In this document: in pieces, positions 37,003-47,381 of the stretch
Layout: each line of letters starts with the position of its first letter
Position numbering within the stretch: the stretch's first letter is position 1
Assembly (NCBI GenBank): GCA_019359445.1
Contig: JAHHHJ010000013.1
Coordinates: forward strand, 117,774-181,773
Reading direction: 5' to 3'
Source of the DNA: Kastovskya adunca ATA6-11-RM4
GTDB lineage: Bacteria > Cyanobacteriota > Cyanobacteriia > Cyanobacteriales > Coleofasciculaceae
Length of the DNA: 64,000 nt
The notes under the pieces: generated by a model
The model's database searches: none
What the model saw: the letters and a program-made list of their open reading frames with translations, nothing else
Told to the model about the DNA's origin: nothing
Position numbers and translations under genes: made by a program

Positions 37003-38514
37003 TTAAGTGGCTTTGTGAGCTTCTTGGTAGAAGCCGATCACTTCTGGAATGATTTGATTAAGATTGCCTGCTCCCAGGAAGAGCACAAAATCATTCGGTT
37101 GAAGAAGTTTTGTCAAACGCTGATAAATAGCGTTTAAAGAGGGTTCGTAGTACACATTGGGCTGGTGAGCGAGGATCGCTTTAACAAGCTGTTGCGCGTT
37201 AACTTCCCCTAAATCAGGTTCCCCTGCACTATAAATATCACTAACAACCACCAAGTCGGCACTATCAAAGGATTGAGCAAATTCTTCTAAAAAGGTGAGG
37301 GTGCGGCTGTAACGGTGAGGTTGGAAAATCGCTACAACTCTTCCGCCTTCCTTGACTCGCAAACGAGCAGCCGCGAGGGTGACACGGATTTCGCTAGGGT
37401 GGTGGGCGTAGTCATCGATAAAGGAAATACCGTTGATTTCACCCCGATACTCAAAGCGGCGTTTGGCTCCTTCAAAGCTGGCGATCGCTGAAGAAATGGT
37501 TTCAAACTCTAAGCCCAACTGACGCCCCACTGCAACGGCTGCAAGCGCATTGCTGAGGTTGTGCGAACCCAGTAATTTAACCTGTAGTTCACCCAAAATT
37601 TCGTCATTTTCCCAGACTCTCGCCGTCGTCCCACTGGAGTCATAGCGGATCAGATCGACACTGTAGTTAGCTCCCAGATCCCGCCGCAGGCTGTAACTAA
37701 TAGTCGGCTTGGTTTTTTCTCTGACTACATCGCAATCAATACAACCCACTAGAGTTTGACAGCGATTTGCAAAGGTCTGGAAGGTTTTAATAACCGCATC
37801 CAACGACTTGTAGTGGTCAGGATGATCCAGCTCTATATTGGTAATTACGCCAATCTTGCCAGAGAGTTTGGCTAAAGAGCCATCCGATTCATCCGCTTCA
37901 GCCACTAGATAGGGGCCATGACCCAGACGGGCATTTCCTTCCCAAGCCTTGACTTCACCACCCACTACAATTGTCGGGTCTAGCCCTGCTGCCAGTAGCA
38001 TGTACCCGATCAAACTACTGGTGGTTGTTTTGCCGTGAGTCCCAGCAACAGCAATGCTTTGGTAATCTTGAATCAAGGCAGCCAGTACATCTGAGCGATG
38101 AAAAATTGGACAGCCTTTTTCAATTGCTGCTTGATACTCCAAATTAAGGCTGTTGATGGCTGTTGAACAAATTACTTGAGGTAGGCTTGCTGCCACTTTC
38201 TCAACTGCCAAGGGAATGTAAGACTTTGGCTTTCCTGTCGCGACTTCAGTTGTTACCCTACTACCTACCGCAGTCGGTACCTCACTGGATTTGTCGGTGA
38301 CTGATTGAAAAAATTCAATGTTAGTAGCATCTTGGCTGCCAAACAGACGCGCGCCGACGGCTTCTAAGCGTTGAGTAATATGCGATGAACGAATGTCCGA
38401 GCCAGATACAGGGAGCTGGCGCTTTGCTAGAACGTAGGCAATGGCTGACATTCCAATCCCACCAATACCGATGAAATGGAATGGCTTACCACTAAAATCA
38501 ACAGTATTCGGCAT
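37003..38514 (-). CDS. murC: UDP-N-acetylmuramate-L-alanine ligase
   Basis: A 503-residue ligase adding L-Ala to UDP-MurNAc. It has the N-terminal [20 protein letters not shown] (Rossmann), [18 protein letters not shown] (P-loop, about 155-172), EADESDGSL, and [15 protein letters not shown] (about 366) with the C-terminal ligase domain. A local insertion of about 35 residues after DATNIEF ([20 protein letters not shown]) is longer than usual. A strong Shine-Dalgarno (AAGGAGAG) precedes the ATG. It forms a unit with murB downstream. Confidence 0.95.
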   Translation of the reverse strand: MPNTVDFSGKPFHFIGIGGIGMSAIAYVLAKRQLPVSGSDIRSSHITQRLEAVGARLFGSQDATNIEFFQSVTDKSSEVPTAVGSRVTTEVATGKPKSYIPLAVEKVAASLPQVICSTAINSLNLEYQAAIEKGCPIFHRSDVLAALIQDYQSIAVAGTHGKTTTSSLIGYMLLAAGLDPTIVVGGEVKAWEGNARLGHGPYLVAEADESDGSLAKLSGKIGVITNIELDHPDHYKSLDAVIKTFQTFANRCQTLVGCIDCDVVREKTKPTISYSLRRDLGANYSVDLIRYDSSGTTARVWENDEILGELQVKLLGSHNLSNALAAVAVGRQLGLEFETISSAIASFEGAKRRFEYRGEINGISFIDDYAHHPSEIRVTLAAARLRVKEGGRVVAIFQPHRYSRTLTFLEEFAQSFDSADLVVVSDIYSAGEPDLGEVNAQQLVKAILAHQPNVYYEPSLNAIYQRLTKLLQPNDFVLFLGAGNLNQIIPEVIGFYQEAHKAT

Positions 38515-39366
38515 CTTCTCTCCTTACACACCACACCAAACATGCCCACCGTGTCAATGACACGCGCTATCATATCAAGAATTGATTTTTCAAGATACAT
38601 CAAAGTATAGATCTAGGCGAATTTCCTAGTTTTTTCCGTTTCAGATGCCTCTTTTGCCCGGTCGCCATACATAATTTTTCTTTCCTCAGACTGTTTTATC
38701 AATAGACAGAAAGAATTGGAATTAGTCAGGAATTTTTCTCCCAAAAAGGACATAGTTAATTGAAATTCCAACGGTCAGACTCGAAGTAGTAGCTCGCCAC
38801 ATTAAGAAAGTAATTTTCTGGATGGATAATGTGCGATCGCTCTTCAAATCGCCTCCTAAAAGGAAAGTGCCTCTCTGGTGTTCTGTAGAAACCTTTGATT
38901 AGCCTGACTCAAGTGATTGGGTGGGTTACGTCCTGACGGAACGCTACACACTCACGAAGTAGTCTATACGCTAAAGCTGCCCTACAGCGTGACTTAGCTA
39001 AATTAGTTTAAATTTCGCAGGATTTATGCACTAGCTGAGGCTGGGTGTGTTGAGGCGCGATGGGATCTGGCGTTTATTCATACCCAGCCACTGACGGGCT
39101 TTGGGCGATCGCCTGCATCATTAGCTTATTTGTCTAAAAAGATCTAAATTCATCAGAAATTCTTTAGGTTTGATTTGGAATTTTTATGATTAGGTATAAA
39201 TCCCTGTCTAGAAAGACTTGCAGGTTGATCAGTTAGACTTTGAGAGGGGGGTGTACCTCTTTGGACTTATGGCAAGAAAGTGAAACATTTCTTAATTTAG
39301 GAAAACAAAGGAGGGAAGGCATCAATCAACCCCCTTAAGCCTGTAAATTACCCTTCCTTAAGAGTG
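38515..39366. other. 850-base stretch without a supported gene
   Basis: The left 60 bases should carry the murC promoter. Elsewhere there are two or three HIP1 sites and several short runs resembling repeat debris (GGTGGGTTACGTCCTGACGG and CGGAACGCTACACACTCACG). No ORF with codon-like composition, RNA family or hairpin with a T-run was recognised. Near 39308 a strong AGGAGGGAAG occurs without a start codon at proper distance. Confidence 0.5.
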
Positions 39367-39660
39367 ATGTTAGAAAACACAGCAAAATCAACCACCAAGC
39401 AGCAACCCTTAGAACAGTCTGTTTTCCTAGGTAAGCTCAGAAATGCCATTTGGCTTTTTGGCATCTCATCTTGGCTTTTTGGCATCACAGATAGAAGCAT
39501 TGCTTCCTTCTCTGACGGCTACTTATCCGCATGGGATCTGATCCAACTGTCTACAGCCTCTTTCTTTTTTGTCAGTTGGCTGTTCTTGAAGCCTGTAAGA
39601 ACGACTCAGCAAGACGATATTGTCGAATCAGAACGTGAACAGCAAAGTGCCAACGGATAA
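39367..39660 (+). CDS. Small hypothetical membrane protein
   Basis: A 97-residue protein of unknown function with about two hydrophobic segments: IWLFGISSWLFGITDRSI and DLIQLSTASFFFVSWLFLKP. The first contains a tandem repeat (WLFGISS WLFGITD), encoded by a partial DNA duplication (TTTTTGGCATCTCATCTTGG and CTTTTTGGCATCAC). Charged termini. The ATG at 39367 directly follows a GTG in frame; no good Shine-Dalgarno is adjacent. A weak coding call. Confidence 0.45.
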   Translation: MLENTAKSTTKQQPLEQSVFLGKLRNAIWLFGISSWLFGITDRSIASFSDGYLSAWDLIQLSTASFFFVSWLFLKPVRTTQQDDIVESEREQQSANG

Positions 39661-39872
39661 GATTCAGGGAAATAGCGATCGCTCATGACAAAATTGGTCT
39701 TGCTGATTGATGGGGAAACCCCTCGCTTACAGCAACAGAGAAACCATCCAACGGATTCAACTCGGTAGACTGGACTTGCTACACAAGTCATAGAACCTTG
39801 CTTGAGGTGTTCCTGGGCATTTCCTTTATGGATATCAATAGGGATGGAGTTTTATTGGTGATTTTTTACCCA

Positions 39873-41180
39873 CTATTGGTCATCGGTGTTGAACACGACT
39901 AGCACCTTATCAACCCGATTGCCATCCATGTCCATGACTTCGATTCGCATTCCCCGCCAATCAAAGTAATCAGCGGCTGTAGGGATACGTCCAAGTTGAG
40001 TGACAACGAAGCCTCCAACCGTGTGATAGTTGTTGCGTTGCTCTTTAGATAACTCTGTGACGTCAAACAGTTCAAAAAACTCTTCCACAGGTACCATGCC
40101 ATCGACTAGCCAAGAACCATCCTCCCGTTTGACGACTTGCGGTTCGTCAATTTGCTCAATGGAGGGAATATCGCCAACAATTTCTTCAAGAATGTCGTTT
40201 AGGGTAACTAAACCCTGAATCACCGCATACTCATCAACCACAAGCGCGATGTGGGTGCTGGATTGCTTGAACAACTCCAAAATTTTCAAAGCGGGTGTGC
40301 TTTCTGGTACGTACAACGGGCGTCGCAATTCTGCTGTCAGATCGAGGGGTTCATTAACTAGACAGCGAGCGAGTAAGTCATTGACTTTGATGATCCCCAA
40401 GACGTTATCCAGTTCTCCCTGGCAGATCGGAAATCGCGTGTGGGTAGTATTCAGGATAATTTGGCGATTGCTTTCAAAGGAATTGTCTAGGTTTAACCAA
40501 ACAATCTCCGGACGTGGCGTCATCAAAGCACTAACTCGGCGATCGCCTAAACGAAACACTCGATTAAGCATTTCTTGTTCTGCTTCTTGCAACGTTCCTG
40601 CCTCAGTACCTTGCTCAATGAGGATCTTGATTTCTTCCTCAGTGACTTCTGGCTCGGCAGAAGGTTGAACGTTCAAAAAGCGCAGCACCATATCTGTGGA
40701 GTAGCTCAACAAATTTACAATGGGTGCAGCGAGTGTGGCAAAAACACGCATGGGTGCCGCCACCGTTACGGCAATTCGTTCTGGGTTACTTAATGCCAGA
40801 CGCTTGGGTACGAGTTCGCCAATGACGAGAGAAAGATAAGCGATGCTGACAACAACGAAAACTAGCGCGATCGTTGAGGCATTAGCGGCGAGAAACGGAA
40901 TCTGTCTCAACTTAATGGCTAGCTTCTCAGCAATGGTGGCACCCCCATAAGCACCAGCTAACGTGCCGATGAGCGTAATTCCAATTTGAACTGTAGAAAA
41001 AAATTGATTAGGGGAATTTGCTAACTCTAGAGCTTGGAGAGCTTTGGCACTGCCTTGATTTGCCAACTGTTGCAGGCGAGCTTTGCGGGCGGAGACAATC
41101 GCCAGCTCAGACATGGCAAAAATGCCATTAGCAAGGATGAGCAGGAGAACGAAAAGAATTTCGACGGTGACGGAGAACAT
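39873..41180 (-). CDS. CNNM/CBS-domain (HlyC/CorC-type) membrane protein
   Basis: A 435-residue protein with a DUF21/CNNM membrane domain (FVLLLILANGIFAMSELAIV, then SARKARLQQLANQG; four helices to about residue 150), two CBS modules (about 215-330, with VSALMTPRPEIVWLNLDNSF and HIALVVDEYAVIQGLVTLND) and a C-terminal CorC_HlyC domain ending QLGRIPTAADYFDWRGMRIE. The family is tied to magnesium and cobalt efflux; 'hemolysin' is a historical label. The ATG at 41180 is chosen over one 53 codons upstream, as it gives the family's start. Confidence 0.88.
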   Translation of the reverse strand: MFSVTVEILFVLLLILANGIFAMSELAIVSARKARLQQLANQGSAKALQALELANSPNQFFSTVQIGITLIGTLAGAYGGATIAEKLAIKLRQIPFLAANASTIALVFVVVSIAYLSLVIGELVPKRLALSNPERIAVTVAAPMRVFATLAAPIVNLLSYSTDMVLRFLNVQPSAEPEVTEEEIKILIEQGTEAGTLQEAEQEMLNRVFRLGDRRVSALMTPRPEIVWLNLDNSFESNRQIILNTTHTRFPICQGELDNVLGIIKVNDLLARCLVNEPLDLTAELRRPLYVPESTPALKILELFKQSSTHIALVVDEYAVIQGLVTLNDILEEIVGDIPSIEQIDEPQVVKREDGSWLVDGMVPVEEFFELFDVTELSKEQRNNYHTVGGFVVTQLGRIPTAADYFDWRGMRIEVMDMDGNRVDKVLVVFNTDDQ

Positions 41181-41461
41181 GAGCGAGTTATGAGTAGAGG
41201 CGATAAGTCTGCCTAATGTTCTAGTATCCAGTATTAAAGGAAGACAAGTATCACCCCTTGATAGAGTCAGACTTTGAGAGTTGGTTAAGACTTCTACAAT
41301 GGTTGAAACAGGTAGACATTCTCGAAGTTTAAAAATCATCCGGCGTCCGCAGTTGGTCGTTGGTGATTAGACTCGATATTTTCATCTCCTGCACCTTGTG
41401 GGTAAAAGCCCATTAAGGTCTATCGTTCGTTTACTCACTGCGTTACATCTTCTGCGAACAC

Positions 41462-44400
41462 ATGGCATTCTCTTCGATCATCCGCACCCTAGAGCGATCG
41501 CCACTGACCAAAGAACTGCTCTCCAAGCTCCATCAGCAGCAAGTGTTGCGGCTCACGGGCATTCCTCGGTTACCCAAAGGATTGGTTGCCTCAGCACTCG
41601 CCAAAGCCCAGGCACAGAACCTATTTGTCGTGTGTGCCACCTTGGAAGAAGCCAGCCGCTGGACAGCCCAACTAGAAGCAATGAACTGGGGAACGGTGCA
41701 TTTTTACCCCACCTCAGAAGCATCGTTGTATGAGCAGTTTGACCCCGAATCAGAAATCACTTGGGGACAAATGCAGGTCTTGGCTGATTTAGTTAGTGCT
41801 CAGTCATCCGTTGCCAAAAACAACAGGCGAACCGCAATTGTAGCGACGCAAGCGGCACTACAAAAACACTTGCCTCCCGTTGCTGATTTCGCGCCCTACT
41901 GTCTCACTTTGACACGGGGCATGACTTGGGACTCGAAAAGCGTGGATGAAAAATTTGCCCGTTTGGGTTATGACCGCGTGCCATTGGTGGAAACGGAAGG
42001 TCAATGGAGTCGGCGCGGTGACATTGTGGATATCTTCCCAGTAGCCGCAGAGTTGCCCGTGCGGCTGGAGTGGTTTGGGGATGACTTAGAGCAGTTACGG
42101 GAATTTGACCCCGTGACTCAACGTTCTTTGGATAAGATTGAGCGCCTAGTGCTGACGCCAACGGATTTTGGCACCATTGTGCTCGATGCTCTAAATCAGG
42201 CTGGAGGGGAACAAGTCAAAGCTTATCTTTCTCCAGAAGAACAAGAGGCTTTGGACGCAGGTACTCCTCCAGAAGGAATGCGTCGCTTTTTAGGCATAGC
42301 GTTTGAAAAGCCCGCCTCCTTACTTGACTATCTGAGCATCGATACGCTGGTTGCCATTGATGAGCCAGAACAATGCTGTGCCCACAGCGATCGCGCTTGT
42401 GAATATGCAGACGAACAATTAGCGGCAATTACCCCACCCTTGCCCCGTCTGCACCGCCGTTTTGACGATTGCCTGCTAGATATGAGACAACCGGCAATTT
42501 TGCATCTTTCAGAACTCGTAGAAGAGTTGCCAAATCGAGACTCAGGGCTGAACTTAGCCGCACGTCCGATTCCCACTACCCCGCATCAGTTTGCCAAGTT
42601 AGCCGAGGTGTTGCGGGGAGAACATAGTGGCGACGGACTGCGTAATTTTGCGATTTGGCTAGTTTCTGCCCAGCCGAGCCGTTCCGTTGCCCTATTGCAA
42701 GAACATGACTGTCCGGCTCAGTTTGTCCCCAACCCCCGCGACTATCCAGCCATCGATAAGTTACAAGTTCAACACGTCCCTGTTGCGGTGAAGTATTCCG
42801 GCTTGGCAGAACTGGAAGGCTTCATCCTGCCCACCTTCCGCATTGTGGTGGTGACAGACCGCGAATTCTTTGGGCAGCACACCCTAGCAACGCCGGGTTA
42901 TGTCCGCAAGCGTCGCCGCGCCGCCTCGAAGCAAGTTGACCCCAACAAGCTGCGTCTGGGGGATTATGTGGTGCATAAAAACCACGGCGTCGGCAAATTT
43001 CTCAAGCTGGAAAGCCTCACCATCAATAACGAAACCCGCGAGTATCTGGTGGTGCAGTATGCCGATGGGTTGCTGCGAGTGGCGGCCGATCAGTTGGGGG
43101 CTTTGTCGCGGTTTCGGCATACTGGCGATCGCCCGCCAGAACTCAACAAAATGTCGAGCAAAGCCTGGGAGAAAACGAAAAGTCGCGTTCGCAAGAGCAT
43201 TAAGAAACTGGCAGTAGATTTGCTACAGCTCTATGCTCAACGCGCCCAACGTCCCGGTTATGCCTATCCTGAGGATTCTACCTGGCAGGAGGAGTTGGAA
43301 GATTCGTTTCCTTACCAACCCACTCCCGATCAATTGAAAGCGGTGCAGGATGTGAAGCGAGATCTGGAAAGCGATCGCCCCATGGATCGTTTGATTTGTG
43401 GAGATGTTGGTTTCGGCAAAACCGAAGTGGCAATTCGCGCCATCTTCAAAGTCATTACCGCCGGAAAGCAAGTTGCTGTCCTAGCTCCCACTACCATCCT
43501 TACCCAGCAGCACTACCACACCCTAAAAGAACGCTTTGCCCCCTACCCCATCAACGTCGGCTTACTAAACCGCTTCCGCAGCGCTGAAGAACGGCGAAAT
43601 ATTCAAAGCCGCTTGATGACAGGAGAACTAGATGTGGTAGTCGGGACGCATCAATTGTTGGGGAAAGGCGTGGAATTCCGGGAGTTAGGGTTGCTAGTAG
43701 TGGACGAAGAACAGCGATTTGGGGTTAACCAGAAAGAGAAAATTAAGGCGCTCAAAACTCAGGTAGATGTTCTGACTCTCACTGCCACCCCCATTCCCCG
43801 CACCCTCTATATGTCCTTATCGGGAGTGCGAGAAATGAGCTTGATTACCACCCCACCTCCCTCTCGCCGTCCGATTAAAACTCACCTGGCTCCCTACGAG
43901 CCGGAAGCGATTCGCAGTGCAATTCGTACAGAACTCGACCGAGGAGGACAGGTGTTTTATGTCGTACCCCGGATCGCGGGGATTGAAGAGATCGCGACTC
44001 AACTCCGAGAAATGGTACCAGGGGCAAGATTGGCGATCGCTCACGGTCAAATGGATGCCGCTGAACTGGAATCGATCATGCTTACCTTCAGTTCTGGGGA
44101 AGCGGATGTCCTTGTTTGCACGACCATTATTGAGTCCGGGTTAGATATCCCTAGAGTTAACACGATTGTGATTGAAGATTCTCAAAAATTGGGTCTTTCT
44201 CAGCTTTATCAGTTGCGGGGACGAGTCGGTCGTGCAGGCATCCAAGCCCATGCCTGGTTGCTGTACCCGCGAGCTTCTGTGCTGTCCGAAGCTGCCCGGA
44301 AGCGCCTGCGAGCGATTCAGGAATTTACACAACTCGGTTCCGGCTACCAACTGGCAACCCGCGATATGGAAATCCGGGGCGTTGGTAATCTTCTGGGGGC

Positions 44401-44965
44401 TGAACAATCTGGGCAAATGGAGGCAATTGGCTTTGATCTCTATATGGAAATGCTGCAAGAGGCGATTCGGGAGATTCAAGGGCAAGAAATCCCCCGCGTT
44501 GATGATACGCAAATTGACCTCAACCTCACCGCCTTCATTCCCGCTGACTACATCCCAGATTTAGACCAGAAGATGAGTGCTTACCGGGGAGTGGCTTCTG
44601 CCAACTCCAAAGAAGAGCTAGTGCAGCTAGCGGCGGATTGGAGCGATCGCTACGGTGCTGTGCCTCCGGCTGCCCAGCAACTGCTGCGCGTCGTGGAACT
44701 CAAACAACTGGCGAAAAAACTCGGCTTTTCTCGCATCAAACCCGAAGGCAAACAGCACATTATTATGGAAACCCCCATGGAGGAACCTGCCTGGAACTTG
44801 CTGCAAGAGAAATTACCCCAACATCTCAAAACCCGCTTTGTCTACAGTCCTAGTAAAGTTACCGTCCGAGGCTTAGGTGTTCTCAAAGCAGAACAGCAAC
44901 TCGAACAACTCATTAGTGCTTTAGAGAAAATGCAAGGGGCGTTACCAGAACTTGCTCCCGTTTAA
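41462..44965 (+). CDS. mfd: Transcription-repair coupling factor
   Basis: A complete 1167-residue Mfd, which removes stalled RNA polymerase at lesions and recruits UvrABC. Domains in order: UvrB-like module (1-350), a CarD-like polymerase-interaction domain ([18 protein letters not shown], about 494), a RecG-like motor with Walker [10 protein letters not shown] (about 645-653), [10 protein letters not shown] (motif II, about 746), [16 protein letters not shown], and [10 protein letters not shown] (motif VI), then the TRCF C-terminal domain ([16 protein letters not shown]). It ends four bases inside the convergent gamma-carbonic-anhydrase-like gene. Confidence 0.96.
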   Translation: MAFSSIIRTLERSPLTKELLSKLHQQQVLRLTGIPRLPKGLVASALAKAQAQNLFVVCATLEEASRWTAQLEAMNWGTVHFYPTSEASLYEQFDPESEITWGQMQVLADLVSAQSSVAKNNRRTAIVATQAALQKHLPPVADFAPYCLTLTRGMTWDSKSVDEKFARLGYDRVPLVETEGQWSRRGDIVDIFPVAAELPVRLEWFGDDLEQLREFDPVTQRSLDKIERLVLTPTDFGTIVLDALNQAGGEQVKAYLSPEEQEALDAGTPPEGMRRFLGIAFEKPASLLDYLSIDTLVAIDEPEQCCAHSDRACEYADEQLAAITPPLPRLHRRFDDCLLDMRQPAILHLSELVEELPNRDSGLNLAARPIPTTPHQFAKLAEVLRGEHSGDGLRNFAIWLVSAQPSRSVALLQEHDCPAQFVPNPRDYPAIDKLQVQHVPVAVKYSGLAELEGFILPTFRIVVVTDREFFGQHTLATPGYVRKRRRAASKQVDPNKLRLGDYVVHKNHGVGKFLKLESLTINNETREYLVVQYADGLLRVAADQLGALSRFRHTGDRPPELNKMSSKAWEKTKSRVRKSIKKLAVDLLQLYAQRAQRPGYAYPEDSTWQEELEDSFPYQPTPDQLKAVQDVKRDLESDRPMDRLICGDVGFGKTEVAIRAIFKVITAGKQVAVLAPTTILTQQHYHTLKERFAPYPINVGLLNRFRSAEERRNIQSRLMTGELDVVVGTHQLLGKGVEFRELGLLVVDEEQRFGVNQKEKIKALKTQVDVLTLTATPIPRTLYMSLSGVREMSLITTPPPSRRPIKTHLAPYEPEAIRSAIRTELDRGGQVFYVVPRIAGIEEIATQLREMVPGARLAIAHGQMDAAELESIMLTFSSGEADVLVCTTIIESGLDIPRVNTIVIEDSQKLGLSQLYQLRGRVGRAGIQAHAWLLYPRASVLSEAARKRLRAIQEFTQLGSGYQLATRDMEIRGVGNLLGAEQSGQMEAIGFDLYMEMLQEAIREIQGQEIPRVDDTQIDLNLTAFIPADYIPDLDQKMSAYRGVASANSKEELVQLAADWSDRYGAVPPAAQQLLRVVELKQLAKKLGFSRIKPEGKQHIIMETPMEEPAWNLLQEKLPQHLKTRFVYSPSKVTVRGLGVLKAEQQLEQLISALEKMQGALPELAPV

Positions 44966-45171
44966 GTTGACAAGGCATTTGCCTGCTCCTGAGTGGCGAT
45001 CGCTGCTCCTTTGGGCACTTGCACTCCATCGCGCAGTGTCACGCCAACGACTATCGCTCCAGTCCCAATGGTGACGTTATCACCAAGCTGAGAGCGAAAT
45101 AGCACGGCATCATCCCCGATTGTGAGGTGATCTCCGACTTCAAGCGGGCCATGAAGCACAATGAGTGTCAT
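44962..45171 (-). CDS. Short gamma-carbonic-anhydrase/CcmM-like hexapeptide protein
   Basis: A 69-residue protein made of left-handed beta-helix turns: [40 protein letters not shown] and [19 protein letters not shown]. It aligns with the last third of the CcmM N-terminal domain (HGPxxVGDxxxIGFRSxVF...VPxGAxITxQxQAxxL), with His in the HG position. The first two thirds, which hold two of the zinc ligands, are absent. It could be a relic of a carboxysome-related gene, or a small stand-alone protein. Its stop overlaps the mfd stop. Confidence 0.6.
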   Translation of the reverse strand: MTLIVLHGPLEVGDHLTIGDDAVLFRSQLGDNVTIGTGAIVVGVTLRDGVQVPKGAAIATQEQANALST

Positions 45172-45295
45172 CTGTGTTTAGGTTCTTGCCGATACGGATA
45201 CTACGCGAGTATAGCGACTGTGCTAACTCTACTTGAGCCGCTTGCAGGCGATCGCGCTTGATGGTTCCCTCAATTACTTTGGGAAACAGAAAAGG

Positions 45296-46366
45296 CTAGT
45301 AACCAACTTCCAGTTCCTCAACGAAGCTTAGCCAGCGTCGGTCATCCGATGTAGCTTTACAAGAATTAGGAAGAGCAAGAGTTAGAGGGCCGCCCATATT
45401 AGCGGGGATTGGTTTTCGGTCGTCTCCCCAATGAGTCGCCAGCATCAGACTACAGTTTTTGATTTCGGCAGCGTCTAAGCGAATTGGGTAATTAGAGTCG
45501 CGGTAAATTGGTGCTTTTCCACGAACAATTGCAGCACCCTTTGCCGGAAGCATTACTCCCGCCGCCGCCAGAGCATCACTGACGCGCACGCCATGGAGTT
45601 TTACCTTACCGATGGGCCAACCAATTCGGTAGCCAACGGCTTGATTAATGGTGACTTGGGGCAGTTTCGCTAGAGTGTCCGCCGTCAGGACTTTGGTATT
45701 GTTCCGGCTAGCGTGGCGATCGCCTTTTGGGCAAGAGCGACGGCAATCGCTAACTTTCAGCTGCAATGGTTCAGTTCCCACGATCATGTTTGTGACATAA
45801 AAGGCCCAATAGCGATCGCTATACTTTGCTTCAATTTCCGGGAATTCTGTATAGGGAAAGATCAGATAAAGGGGCCCGCCTTCAATGCGAGAGATTTTTT
45901 CGCGATCGCGTTCCATGGCGATCATGAGCGGGTAGCGACGCAAATCGGCAATCTTGACAGTGACGCGGTAAGCGTCGTGGGAAACAAAGGTAACCTCGGT
46001 GACATTAGGGGCAACACCAAACAAGTCAAGCAATTCAGAAACAGGAACCCCACGGAAGTTGAACACTTGTTTAGGGTTATTGGTATTGTACGGATCGCGA
46101 GTGCGGGTGATGGTTGTTGCCAGTGCATTCAGTTCCAGCAAGCTTAAGTAGGTTGGCGTTTGGCGAGTGGTTTGTCCCTGAATCTCCAATTGCCAGTTGC
46201 GTCGCTCTATATCCGGCTCTCGGAGAGTATTCATAGCAAAATTGTGGGCGATCGCATCTTTCCGCCAAGCCTCCAATTGCTCTGGGCTTGGTTGGTTCGT
46301 ACACCCACACACCACCATCACTATCAAGCTGAACAAAACAAGCGGCAGCCCGAAGCTCTTAGGCAT
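45296..46366 (-). CDS. SUOX-like (molybdopterin-fold) lipoprotein, tandem domains
   Basis: A 356-residue predicted lipoprotein: hydrophobic signal ending in VVCGC (lipobox, Cys22). Two related halves follow: residues about 55-205 (ELNALATTITRTRDPYNTNN, then FNFRGVPVSELLDLFG) and about 225-350 (VGYRIGWPIGKVKLHGVRVS, then DALAAAGV). They resemble the sulfite-oxidase-type molybdopterin-binding fold, yet I could not place the Cys that normally binds molybdenum, so redox activity is doubtful. It may be a periplasmic binding or scaffolding protein. The start ATG fits the signal peptide. Confidence 0.6.
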   Translation of the reverse strand: MPKSFGLPLVLFSLIVMVVCGCTNQPSPEQLEAWRKDAIAHNFAMNTLREPDIERRNWQLEIQGQTTRQTPTYLSLLELNALATTITRTRDPYNTNNPKQVFNFRGVPVSELLDLFGVAPNVTEVTFVSHDAYRVTVKIADLRRYPLMIAMERDREKISRIEGGPLYLIFPYTEFPEIEAKYSDRYWAFYVTNMIVGTEPLQLKVSDCRRSCPKGDRHASRNNTKVLTADTLAKLPQVTINQAVGYRIGWPIGKVKLHGVRVSDALAAAGVMLPAKGAAIVRGKAPIYRDSNYPIRLDAAEIKNCSLMLATHWGDDRKPIPANMGGPLTLALPNSCKATSDDRRWLSFVEELEVGY

Positions 46367-46439
46367 TAAAAGCGCTCAGTTAAAGAGAATTGACGATCAA
46401 GATGGAGAAGAAACGGCTAAGCCCCAAGTCCAAGTTAGG

Positions 46440-46615
46440 GGATGAGGGGATGAGGGAGAGAAAAACTGGTAGTAAATCTCTCAAACTTCATACTTCATAC
46501 GTTCGGCTGAGCGTTCGACTGCCCTTCGGCAAGTGGAACACTGAGCTTGTCGAAGTGCTCAGGAACCGCGCTCACGCCGAAGTCTCACGTCGAAGCCTTC
46601 ACACTTCACCCTTCC
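46440..46615 (+). repeat. Composite dispersed repeats upstream of the redoxin stop
   Basis: A purine-rich stretch (GATGAGGGGATGAGGGAGAG), then CTTCATACTTCATACG, then a 40-base unit (46524-46562) that is the reverse complement of the repeat inside the IscB remnant (31723-31762), and further CTTCACACTTCACCCTTC units. It combines two repeat families in one spot. Confidence 0.8.
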
Positions 46616-46627
46616 CCCCCCATTAGC

Positions 46628-47212
46628 TTAAACCCCAAAATAAGCAGGTTCATTCCCTGGCTTCCACTTGATGTTGCAGCCAATACTAGGTTTTTGTTCG
46701 GGGTTCACGGATTGAGATTCCAGCAGTGAATCTAATGCCGATCGCAAATCTTTACCTGTTACAGGGCGGTCATTTCCGGGGCGGCTGTCATCCAGTTGAC
46801 CTCGGTAAACTAGCTTTTGTTCAGCGTCGAAGAGGAAGAAATCTGGAGTGCAAGCGGCGGTGTAAGTTTTGGCAACCTCTTGACTTTCGTCGTAGCAAAA
46901 CGGAAAGGTAAAGTCTAGCTCAGTTGCCATTGCTTTAAGCTGTTCCGGTGCATCGTCAGGGTGCTTCTCGGCGTCATTGGCACTAATTGCCACAAGCGCC
47001 ACATTTTTATCAGTGTAATCTTTACCGATTTGTGCAAGTTCTGCCTGCACATGCTTGACAAACGGGCAATGACGGCAAATAAACATCACGAGTAATGCTT
47101 GTTTGCCTTGAAAGTCCAAAAGAGAAATTGTTTTGCCAGAGACAATATCCGGTAGCTGAAAATCTGGGGCTTGGGTGCCCAAAGGCAACATCGTTGAGGC
47201 GGTTTTCACCAT
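46628..47212 (-). CDS. Thioredoxin-fold peroxiredoxin-like protein
   Basis: A 194-residue redoxin (AhpC/TSA-like superfamily). Typical are LGTQAPDFQLPD at the N-terminus, VMFICRHCPFVKHVQAELAQ with a C-x-x-C pair near residue 46, and the cis-Pro region AACTPDFFLFDAEQKLVYRG. The C-terminal tail ends in GCNIKWKPGNEPAYFG, which is characteristic of this cyanobacterial subgroup. It probably reduces thiols or peroxides; the electron donor is unknown. An ATG at 47212 starts directly before the conserved part. Confidence 0.87.
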   Translation of the reverse strand: MVKTASTMLPLGTQAPDFQLPDIVSGKTISLLDFQGKQALLVMFICRHCPFVKHVQAELAQIGKDYTDKNVALVAISANDAEKHPDDAPEQLKAMATELDFTFPFCYDESQEVAKTYTAACTPDFFLFDAEQKLVYRGQLDDSRPGNDRPVTGKDLRSALDSLLESQSVNPEQKPSIGCNIKWKPGNEPAYFGV

Positions 47213-47381
47213 TCTTTTATCTCCTTAAAAGGTACTACGCTGCCCCTTATGTTCCTCCACAGGACGCGAAAATTCCAGCAGCAATTGTTAACTTTGGCGA
47301 CTCAATGCTTGACTTGGCGTTCTCTAAATTGAAGCAGAGCTACTCAAAGAGCTAGCCCTGGGGCGCGAAAATTCCGAGGTG

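Noticed and set aside
39240..39310. Small regulatory RNA of the Yfr type
   Set aside because: A G-rich hairpin-like run is present but no conserved Yfr motif could be found.
41181..41339. N-terminal extension of the CNNM protein
   Set aside because: The 53 extra residues are polar, unrelated to the family and would precede the first membrane helix without a signal.
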